Assembly (NCBI GenBank): GCA_902795195.1
Contig: CADBKF010000033.1
Span: forward strand, 1-37,811
DNA from: Oscillospiraceae bacterium
GTDB taxonomy: Bacteria > Bacillota > Clostridia > Oscillospirales > Oscillospiraceae
Direction: 5' to 3'
DNA: 37,811 bases
This document shows positions 31,923-37,811 of the stretch, one piece after another (position 1 is the stretch's first letter; every line of letters begins with the position of its first letter). A program made the translations under genes and the position numbers. The notes below the pieces were generated by a model. It made no database searches, was not told the origin of the DNA, and saw only the letters and a program-made list of their open reading frames with translations.

Positions 31923-33218
31923 ATGAAACAAACCAAGTGGATCTATCCGCTCATTGCATTTGCAGTTGTGGTCCTGAGCCTGACCGCGTGCGCGCTGCTT
32001 CTGTTCTCCCGCGTCTCGCCGAAGGCGCTGGCCGCAGCCTGGAAGCAGCCGAAGCAGGAGGTCTCCGCCGAAACCGTTCCGACACCGACGCTCCCGCCGC
32101 TCACAGAGCCGGAGACCGAAGCGCCCACGGAGAGCACCGAGCCGCGCTCGGCCTTTGCAGAGATTGCCGATGACATCGCGGCGCAGATGGAGCCCACCGT
32201 GAGCACTGTGTCACTGATGGCTGTGGGCGACAACCTCATCCACAACATGGTCTACAATTCCGGCATGTATGTGGAGCCCTGGAACTATGACCATCTGTAT
32301 AAAGAGATCCTGCCGGACATCGAGGCGGCGGATGTGGCCATCATCAATCAGGAGACGATTTTCGTTTCCGATCACGCCAATATCTCCAACTACCCCGTGT
32401 TCGGCACGCCCAGAGAGGTGGGCGACGCGGTCTACAAGGCGGGCTTTGACGTGATCCTGCAGGCCACCAACCACACCATGGACAAGGGCATCGACAACGT
32501 CTACGACGCGCTGGACTTCTGGGGCGACAAGGACGTGACCGTGCTCGGCATCCACAAGAGCGCCGAGGACGCCGCCACGCCCAAGATCATCGAGGTCAAC
32601 GGCGTGAAGCTGGGCCTTCTCAACTACACCTACGGCCTCAACGGCTTTGTGCTGCCGGCGGGTCAGGAGTACGCGATCGATCTTCTGGACAACGAGCAGA
32701 AGCTCATGGCCGACATTGCCTACTGTGAAGAGCACGCCGACGTCACGATCGGCTTCTGGCACATGGGCGTCGAGTACATGACCGTGCCGACGGACGATGC
32801 CAAGCGCGTGGTGGAAAAGACCGTGGCTGCCGGGTGCGATCTGCTCATCTGCTGCCATCCGCACGTGCTGCAGCCCTATGAGATGTACACCGCGCAAAAC
32901 GGCAACAAGGCGCTGGTCTACTATTCGCTCGGCAACTACATTTCCGCGATGGACCGCCTCGATTCCCTGCTTGGCGGCATGGCAAAGGTCACGCTGCAGC
33001 TGACTGCCCGCGGAAACGACCGCAAGGTCGAAATCATCGACTACAGCCTGGAGCCGCTGATCACGCACGTGAACTACGGCACCAACTTCACGACCTACCA
33101 CCTGGAGGACTACAGCGACTATCTGGGCGCTTACAATGTGCTCTGTCCGGTCACGACGAGCGCGCTCTGGAACCGCTTCTATGAGATCGTCGGTCATCCG
33201 GAGGACCAGGTAAATTGA
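31923..33218 (+). CDS. CapA family exported phosphoesterase-like protein
   Basis: A 431-residue protein with an N-terminal membrane anchor (IYPLIAFAVVVLSLTACALLLF), a Thr/Pro/Glu linker, then a CapA (PGA_cap) metallophosphoesterase-like domain: LMAVGDNLIHN, ADVAIINQETIF, FDVILQATNHTMDKG, ADVTIGFWHMGVEY, LLICCHPHVLQPYE and VYYSLGNYIS. The metal-binding Asp, Asn and His positions are kept. Family members take part in poly-gamma-glutamate or cell-envelope metabolism; the substrate here is not known and no capB/capC genes are present. GAGAGGG precedes the ATG. The next gene starts 17 bases after its stop. Confidence 0.9.
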   Translation: MKQTKWIYPLIAFAVVVLSLTACALLLFSRVSPKALAAAWKQPKQEVSAETVPTPTLPPLTEPETEAPTESTEPRSAFAEIADDIAAQMEPTVSTVSLMAVGDNLIHNMVYNSGMYVEPWNYDHLYKEILPDIEAADVAIINQETIFVSDHANISNYPVFGTPREVGDAVYKAGFDVILQATNHTMDKGIDNVYDALDFWGDKDVTVLGIHKSAEDAATPKIIEVNGVKLGLLNYTYGLNGFVLPAGQEYAIDLLDNEQKLMADIAYCEEHADVTIGFWHMGVEYMTVPTDDAKRVVEKTVAAGCDLLICCHPHVLQPYEMYTAQNGNKALVYYSLGNYISAMDRLDSLLGGMAKVTLQLTARGNDRKVEIIDYSLEPLITHVNYGTNFTTYHLEDYSDYLGAYNVLCPVTTSALWNRFYEIVGHPEDQVN

Positions 33219-33234
33219 CATTTTATAAGTGACA

Positions 33235-33834
33235 ATGGACAGTTTCAGAAGTCCTACCGGACGAAATGGAATCGAATACACGCTGGTGCGGTCCAACCGG
33301 AAAACCGTCAGCATCCAGCTGCAGCCGGACGGCAGCGTTTTGGTACGCGCCCCGCTGCGGATGCGCGAGGCCGACATCCGGCGCTTTGTTCAGAGCAAGG
33401 CCGACTGGATCGAGGCCCACCGGGCAAAGCTCACGCAGCGGCAGGCGGCCCTCTCGAAGATCGAAAAGCTGACGGATCAGGAGCTGGACGCCCTGCACCG
33501 GCAGGCAAAGCTTGTCTTTCCGGAACGGGTCCGCTATTATGCGCCGCTCGTCGGGGTGAGCTACGGAAATATCACGATCCGCAGCCAGCACACGCGATGG
33601 GGCAGCTGCAGCGCGAGGGGAAACCTCAATTTCAACTGTCTCTTGATGCTCGCCCCGCCGGAGGTGCTCGACAGCGTGGTGGTGCACGAGCTCTGCCACC
33701 GCAAGCAGATGAACCACTCCCCTGCCTTCTACCGCGAGGTCTACCGGGTGTTTCCGGAGTACGACAAATGGCATCAATGGCTCAAACAAAACGGGCCTGC
33801 GCTGATGCAGCGCCTGCCCGAACAGGAGGATTAA
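33235..33834 (+). CDS. YgjP/SprT-like zinc metallopeptidase (DUF45, M48-related)
   Basis: A 199-residue protein with HTRWGSCSARGNLNFN followed by the zinc site VVHELCHRKQMNHSPAFY (HExxH, plus a downstream acidic ligand), the pattern of the YgjP/DUF45 family. The N-terminal part (RSNRKTVSIQLQPDGSVLVR) is also typical. The physiological substrate is unknown. No clear ribosome binding site precedes it; GTG at 33229 is an alternative start. It sits between the CapA-like gene and the DUF296 gene in one direction. Confidence 0.9.
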   Translation: MDSFRSPTGRNGIEYTLVRSNRKTVSIQLQPDGSVLVRAPLRMREADIRRFVQSKADWIEAHRAKLTQRQAALSKIEKLTDQELDALHRQAKLVFPERVRYYAPLVGVSYGNITIRSQHTRWGSCSARGNLNFNCLLMLAPPEVLDSVVVHELCHRKQMNHSPAFYREVYRVFPEYDKWHQWLKQNGPALMQRLPEQED

Positions 33835-33836
33835 CG

Positions 33837-34256
33837 ATGGAATACAAACGCTTTGGAGACAACATTGTCCTGCGCCTGGACCCGGGCGAGGAGATCTGCG
33901 CTTCCCTGCTGGCGCTGGCCGGCAAGGAGGACATCCGCTTTGCCGAGATCAACGGCCTGGGCGCCGCCAAGGAATTCACAGTCGGCGTGCTCGACCCTGC
34001 GGACAAGCAGTTTCACAAGAACCACTTTGAAGGCGCCTATGAGATCACCTCGCTGCACGGCACCCTCTCGCGCAAGGACGGCGCGCCGTATCTGCACATG
34101 CACATGAGCGCAGCTGACCGGAGCGGCGCGGTGTTCGGCGGGCATCTGAACGAGGCCGTGATCGGCGTCACGGCAGAAATCATCGTCCGCTGCTTCGACG
34201 CTCAAGTCGAGCGCCGCATGAACGATGCAATCGGCATCAATCAGATGATCTTCTGA
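33837..34256 (+). CDS. DUF296 / PPC-domain protein (PD1-like)
   Basis: A 139-residue single-domain protein. The run EICASLLALAGKEDI, INGLGAAKEFTVGV, HGTLSRKDGAPYLHMHMSAA and FGGHLNEAVIG matches DUF296 (PPC), with a conserved histidine cluster (HG...HMH...GGH) that binds metal in solved members. Plant relatives are DNA-binding AT-hook proteins; the bacterial single-domain forms have no settled role. AGGAGG lies at the very end of the metallopeptidase gene, and the ATG follows its TAA after two bases, so the two are coupled. Confidence 0.92.
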   Translation: MEYKRFGDNIVLRLDPGEEICASLLALAGKEDIRFAEINGLGAAKEFTVGVLDPADKQFHKNHFEGAYEITSLHGTLSRKDGAPYLHMHMSAADRSGAVFGGHLNEAVIGVTAEIIVRCFDAQVERRMNDAIGINQMIF

Positions 34257-34257
34257 A

Positions 34258-34297
34258 TAAAAACAGGAGCGTACCGCGGTACGCTCCTGTTTTTTTG
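34258..34297. terminator. Bidirectional intrinsic terminator
   Basis: A near-perfect palindrome (AACAGGAGCGTACC / GGTACGCTCCTGTT) with flanking A and T runs, placed between the convergent DUF296 and TPR-repeat genes. It should stop transcription from both sides. Confidence 0.9.
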
Positions 34298-34303
34298 CTG
34301 CGC

Positions 34304-36031
34304 TCACTGTCGGTGCATAGTATAGGTTGTTCCGGCTGAATAGCTGTAGACGTCAACGGTGTCGAAATCCACAAGGGTAAACCGGAACACCTGACTGATC
34401 ACGTTGTCGTCCGAATCGGTCCAGTCAAGCTCCAGGTTGTTCAGAGAATAGCCGTGGGAGCTTTGGGAGGAGCTCGGCATCGGCAGCGTGGTATTGGCGT
34501 TGTTGTCCTCGTCAAAGCTCAGCTTGTAGCCGGTGTTCGAGCGCCAGGAGCCGACCATGAAGTCGATCATAAAGTTCTCGTCCTCGAACAGCTTCTGTAA
34601 AAATTCGGTGTCCCAGAGGGCGACAATGTCCTCCTCGTGCTCGTCAAAGAGCTCTGAGAACTCGTAGTGGTTGCCGTAGAGATGATGCAGCACCGCATAA
34701 TAGGCGTCGCGCTGCTCATAGCCCTCCGGGACCATGTACTCCAGCAGCTCGGCAAGCTTTTCCGTGGCGTAGGAATAGTACCAGTCGGAGACCGTGTTGT
34801 CGCTGTGCTCATCCACATACGTAAGCACATGCTCATAGATCCCGGGGCGCAGCGCATCATCCGGTTCCACGGCCAGCAGCTCATCGCTCAAATTGTAGGA
34901 GCCGCCGGTCTCGCCAAGCTCAAAGTCGATCCATGCGTGCAGTGTTTCCTCGGCTTTGGCGGCGCTGTCTTCATAAGCGCCAAGCTCTGTAAAGTGCGTA
35001 TAGGCGGCTTCAAAATCCTCATCCGCCGCCTCGGTTTTTGCCAGCTCATAGCAGCTCTCATTTGAGCGCTCGGCGCTGTCGCGGTAGTCTCCTAGCTTTC
35101 CGAAGAGTTCCATCGCGTTGTAGTAGCGGCCTGCGTCGAACGCCGCCTGCGCTTTGCGGTAATTGCTCTCGTCAATCTGCGCCGCGCTGTCGGCATAGTC
35201 GCCAAGCTCGGTATAGAGCGTGATCGCCTCGTCAAACTGCCCGTCCTCCAGCAGTTTTCCTGCCTTGCGGTAGCTGGTTTCCTTGGCCATAACAGCTGCG
35301 TCGGAATAGCTGCCAAGCCCCACAAACAGGGTCAGGGCATCGTCAAACTGCCCCTTCTCCATGAGCGACACGGCCTTGCGGTATTTGGCTTCCTTCTGCA
35401 GGTCCTTGCTGTCCTCATAGGCGCCCAGGGCTCCAAACTCCCGGATGGCCGTGTCGAATTCGCCGTCTTCAAGATGGGCCTGCGCCTTGCGGTACTGGGC
35501 CTGCTGCACCATGCCGGGGCTGTCGCGGTAATCCTCCAGCGCTTCAAAGCCGGCGATTGCCTCGTCAAATTCACCTGCCTCCATCTGCGACTTCGCCTTG
35601 TTGTAGGCAAGCATCGGAGAGAGCACCAGCGTAAAAAGGAAATAGCCGCCGGCGCAGATCAGCGCGAGCGCCGCCGCAATGAGCACGATCCTTCCGCCCT
35701 TTTTCTTCGGCGGCGCGGCCTCCAGAACTGTCTGTGTCTCATCTGGCGTGGAGATCGGATCTTCGGAAATCGTCGTCGGCGCTCCTACGGCAGACCAGGT
35801 GGTCGCAGCGGATTCCGGCGCCTGGATGGGCGATCCCGCAATGGGCTCCGGGATCGGAGCAGGCGCAGAGTTCGGTATCGGTGCGGGTGCAGAGTTCGGG
35901 ATCGGAACAGGGTTCTGATTCGGAGGAACGGGGCTCGGGTCGTTGATGGGATGCTGCGGTACGTTCAGGATCTCATTGAGCAAATCGTCGTCATGAGCGG
36001 CTTCCGGAAGCCGGGAATTCGGTTCGTCCAT
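34304..36031 (-). CDS. Membrane-anchored TPR-like repeat protein
   Basis: A 575-residue protein. Residues 1-105 are Pro/Asn/Ala/Ile-rich and contain a duplicated PNSAPAPI unit. A KKKGG stop-transfer leads to one membrane helix (IVLIAAALALICAGGYFLFT, about 113-135). Residues about 141-375 are six to seven repeats of 35-38 residues of the form YRKA...L..G.FD.AI..F..LG.Y.DS, a TPR-like solenoid. The C-terminal 200 residues form a separate domain (VGSWRSNTGYKLSFDEDNNA) of lipocalin-like or unknown fold. Start at ATG 36031 with AAAGGAGG upstream. Probably a scaffold at the outer membrane face; partners unknown. Confidence 0.85.
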   Translation of the reverse strand: MDEPNSRLPEAAHDDDLLNEILNVPQHPINDPSPVPPNQNPVPIPNSAPAPIPNSAPAPIPEPIAGSPIQAPESAATTWSAVGAPTTISEDPISTPDETQTVLEAAPPKKKGGRIVLIAAALALICAGGYFLFTLVLSPMLAYNKAKSQMEAGEFDEAIAGFEALEDYRDSPGMVQQAQYRKAQAHLEDGEFDTAIREFGALGAYEDSKDLQKEAKYRKAVSLMEKGQFDDALTLFVGLGSYSDAAVMAKETSYRKAGKLLEDGQFDEAITLYTELGDYADSAAQIDESNYRKAQAAFDAGRYYNAMELFGKLGDYRDSAERSNESCYELAKTEAADEDFEAAYTHFTELGAYEDSAAKAEETLHAWIDFELGETGGSYNLSDELLAVEPDDALRPGIYEHVLTYVDEHSDNTVSDWYYSYATEKLAELLEYMVPEGYEQRDAYYAVLHHLYGNHYEFSELFDEHEEDIVALWDTEFLQKLFEDENFMIDFMVGSWRSNTGYKLSFDEDNNANTTLPMPSSSQSSHGYSLNNLELDWTDSDDNVISQVFRFTLVDFDTVDVYSYSAGTTYTMHRQ

Positions 36032-36102
36032 CGGGCTGCCTCCTTTCGTTTTCTGCAGAGCTTTTTGAAAAATTCCTGACATTTTGTCCTCTCTACAATT
36101 CC

Positions 36103-36131
36103 AATCTAGCACGAACGTGATAAATTGTCAA
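36103..36131 (-). promoter_or_regulatory. Sigma-A promoter of the TPR-repeat gene
   Basis: On the minus strand consensus TTGACA (36131-36126), 17-base spacer, TAGATT (36108-36103). It begins where the arcC terminator ends. Confidence 0.8.
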
Positions 36132-36174
36132 CAAAAAAGCGCTCATCCCGAACGAGATGAGCGCTTTTTTTGTT
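36131..36174 (-). terminator. Intrinsic terminator after the carbamate kinase gene
   Basis: GCGCTCATC pairs with GATGAGCGC around an eight-base loop, flanked by A and T runs; on the minus strand the second arm is followed by TTTTTTG. Confidence 0.9.
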
Positions 36175-36178
36175 GAAG

Positions 36179-37108
36179 CTACAGATGGACGACTGTGCCG
36201 GATTCGCCTTTGACAGCTTTGCCGGCGTTTTCCAGGGAGGCGATGATGGCCTCGCCGCCGGTTTTGGCGAAGCTGATGGCCGCCTTGACCTTGGGAAGCA
36301 TCGAGCCGGGGGCAAAGTGGCCTTCGCCGCAATAACGCTCGGCCTGCTCCACGGTCATTTCGGGCAGCGACTTCTGGTCGGGCTTGCCCCAGTTGATGGC
36401 GACCCGATCCACCGCGGTCAGAATGACCAGCGCATCGGCCTTGACGAGTTCTGCCAGCTTGGCGGAGGCAAAGTCCTTGTCGATGACAGCGGGCGTGCCG
36501 TAGAGCTTGCCGTCCCGGCGCACGACGGGGATGCCGCCGCCGCCTACGGTGATGACCACATAGCCGTCGGAAATCAGCGTGTTGACCATGTTCTTCTCGA
36601 TCACGTCCACCGGCTTGGGAGACGGGACCACCTGGCGATAGCCGCGGCCGGCGTCCTCGACCATGGTGTAGCCCTTCTCCTTCGCGATCCGCTCGGCGGT
36701 TTCCTTGTCATAGAAGCTGCCGATCGGCTTGGTGGGGTTCTGGAAGGCAGGATCGTTCTCGTCAACGAGCACTTGTGTCACGATGGTTGCGACTTCCTTT
36801 TGGATGCCGCGCGCTGCCAGCTCGTTGCCGATGGCGTTCTGCAGGTGATAGCCGATATAGCCCTGGCTCATGGCGCCGCACTCGGGGAACGGCATATCGG
36901 ATTTGATGGCGCCGGCCTCGGCGGCGGTGCTCATACCCAGATGGATCATACCCACCTGCGGGCCGTTGCCGTGGGCGATGACAACCTGGTTGCCCTGTTC
37001 GATCAGATCGACGATGGGCTTGGCGGTCTGCTCGACCAGCTTCAGCTGCTCATAGGGGGTTTTGCCCAGGGCGTTGCCGCCCAGAGCGATGACGATGCGT
37101 TTGCTCAT
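36179..37108 (-). CDS. arcC: Carbamate kinase
   Basis: A 309-residue amino-acid-kinase-fold enzyme making ATP from carbamoyl phosphate and ADP. Visible are IVIALGGNALG, IAHGNGPQVG, the PIGSFYDKETA region, GYRQVVPSPKPVDVIE, VITVGGGGIPVV, VIDKDFASAKLAE and FAPGSMLPKVKAAISF. Length matches ArcC (about 310). Its upstream partner is a YgeW-like carbamoyltransferase, not an arginine deiminase or a classical catabolic ornithine transcarbamoylase, so it likely harvests ATP from carbamoyl groups released during purine or ureide breakdown (compare yqeA in the E. coli ygeW region). GAGGT lies before the ATG; a palindromic repeat separates it from ygeW. Confidence 0.94.
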   Translation of the reverse strand: MSKRIVIALGGNALGKTPYEQLKLVEQTAKPIVDLIEQGNQVVIAHGNGPQVGMIHLGMSTAAEAGAIKSDMPFPECGAMSQGYIGYHLQNAIGNELAARGIQKEVATIVTQVLVDENDPAFQNPTKPIGSFYDKETAERIAKEKGYTMVEDAGRGYRQVVPSPKPVDVIEKNMVNTLISDGYVVITVGGGGIPVVRRDGKLYGTPAVIDKDFASAKLAELVKADALVILTAVDRVAINWGKPDQKSLPEMTVEQAERYCGEGHFAPGSMLPKVKAAISFAKTGGEAIIASLENAGKAVKGESGTVVHL

Positions 37109-37122
37109 TTTAATACCTCATG

Positions 37123-37176
37123 CCTGTAGGGGCGAGCATTGCTCGCCCGCGGGCGGCCAATGGCCGCCCCTACGGG
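37123..37176. repeat. 54-bp cloverleaf-type interspersed palindrome
   Basis: Outer arms CCTGTAGGGGC and GCCCCTACGGG (11 pairs, one wobble) enclose two hairpins, GGGCGAGC-ATT-GCTCGCCC and GGGCGGCC-AAT-GGCCGCCC. The same GTAGGGGCG... design is, as I recall, a common intergenic repeat in gut Clostridia. Here it lies between the ygeW-like stop and the arcC ribosome binding site. Confidence 0.8.
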
Positions 37177-37183
37177 TTTCTCC

Positions 37184-37811
37184 TTAGAAAATCTTTCTCT
37201 TGGCTTCGCCCTTGTCGAGCTCCATCAGAGCGCCAACAGGATCCTTGACCTGGGCCAGGAAGATCATGGCGGCGATGATGTAGGGCTTGTAAGAGGCCTG
37301 CTTGTACAGCGGGACCAGATAGCGGTCGAACACGGAGTTGTCGACCTCGCCCTCAGGGCAGCTCAGGCCGGAGATGTCGGCAGGCAGGCAGTGGAGATAC
37401 AGCGCCTTGCCGTCCTTGGTGAGCTTCATCATCTCTTCGGTGCAGGCCCAGTCCTTGTGCTCGGCGTTCTGGGCAAGCAGCCGCTTTTCGAGCTCGTCGA
37501 TGCCCTTCTGGTCGCCCTTGGAGTACAGCGCGGTGCGCTCTTCCATGGCCTTGAACGGCGCCCAGGACTTGGGATAAACGATGTCGGCGTCCTTGAAGGC
37601 TTCCTTCATGTCGTTGGTCTTGCTGAACTTGGAGCCGTACTTCTCGCAGTTCTTGCGGGCGATCTCTTCAATCTCGGGGAAGACCTCGTAGCCCTCGGGA
37701 TGGGCCAGAACAACGTCCATGCCGAAGCGGGTGAACAGGCCGATGACGCCCTGCGGGACGGACAGCGGCTTGCCGTAGCTGGGAGAATAGGCCCAGGTCA
37801 TGGCGACCTTC
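37184..37811 (-). CDS. ygeW: YgeW-like carbamoyltransferase (C-terminal part; runs off the right edge)
   Basis: The last 209 codons of an aspartate/ornithine carbamoyltransferase family protein; the N-terminal carbamoyl-phosphate domain lies outside the window. The C-terminal domain shows MTWAYSPSYGKPLSVPQG, DADIVYPKSWAPFKAMEERT, LYLHCLPADISGLSCPEGEV, VFDRYLVPLYKQASYKPYII and MIFLAQVKDP. The HCLPADI motif with the following SCPEGEV insert is that of the YgeW (knotted, non-arginine) group rather than ArcB/ArgF, which have HCLPA.R/H..EV without it. Its exact substrate is not established. The stop codon is followed by a palindromic repeat and then arcC on the same strand. Confidence 0.88.
   Translation of the reverse strand, partial: KVAMTWAYSPSYGKPLSVPQGVIGLFTRFGMDVVLAHPEGYEVFPEIEEIARKNCEKYGSKFSKTNDMKEAFKDADIVYPKSWAPFKAMEERTALYSKGDQKGIDELEKRLLAQNAEHKDWACTEEMMKLTKDGKALYLHCLPADISGLSCPEGEVDNSVFDRYLVPLYKQASYKPYIIAAMIFLAQVKDPVGALMELDKGEAKRKIF

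Noticed and set aside
33597-33836. Longer N-terminus for the DUF296 protein
   Set aside because: The extra 80 codons lie in the wrong frame inside the metallopeptidase gene; ATG 33837 has AGGAGG at good spacing and begins the family match.

Overview
The window looks like chromosomal DNA of a GC-rich, anaerobic, gut-type Clostridia (Oscillospiraceae-like Firmicute). The reasons are Firmicute-style ribosome binding sites and sigma-A promoters, a tryptophan T-box, the ecfA1-ecfA2-ecfT-truA order, a DUF1292 protein, a meso-diaminopimelate dehydrogenase lysine route, an S-layer-homology surface protein, and short interspersed palindromes of the kind common in these genomes. Assignment is by protein family recognition only; no database search was possible. 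I see no prophage, insertion sequence, CRISPR array, tRNA or rRNA.

Layout. 1-1402 (minus): peptidase T followed by the start of a membrane protein. 1447-5062 (minus): ECF sigma factor, putative membrane anti-sigma factor, and a surface protein with three SLH domains fused to a serpin; this looks like one operon. 5167-13625 (minus): a long co-directional run of rRNA-type methyltransferase, ecfA1, ecfA2, ecfT, truA, a DUF5711-like propeller protein, a ClpE/ClpC-type unfoldase and a small S-component-like membrane protein. 13698-16034 (minus): a class A penicillin-binding protein with an inserted zinc ribbon. 16236-22088 (plus): DUF1292 protein, a 6S-like RNA with its own terminator, a membrane-anchored SurA/PrsA-like foldase, and a MacB-type ABC exporter split by a frameshift. 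22175-25703 (plus): an orphan ParB-like protein, then a dapA-dapB-ddh operon making meso-diaminopimelate from aspartate semialdehyde.

25912-29373 (minus): a lipoprotein and a TrpB-like enzyme under a T-box whose specifier reads as UGG. 29392-30165 (plus): a family 2 glycosyltransferase. 30342-31709 (minus): an HtrA protease. 31874-34256 (plus): a CapA-like phosphoesterase, a YgjP-like metalloprotease and a DUF296 protein. 34304-36031 (minus): a membrane protein with TPR-like repeats. 36179-37811 (minus): carbamate kinase downstream of a YgeW-like carbamoyltransferase that runs off the right edge, a pair typical of anaerobic purine/ureide catabolism.

The envelope theme is strong (serpin, sigma/anti-sigma, PBP, foldase, HtrA, CapA, diaminopimelate synthesis). 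The items most worth a second look are the sigma/anti-sigma/SLH-serpin operon, the zinc ribbon inside the PBP, the ygeW-arcC pair, and several distinct interspersed palindromes. Two of these palindromes begin exactly on a stop codon and one carries a parS-like core.
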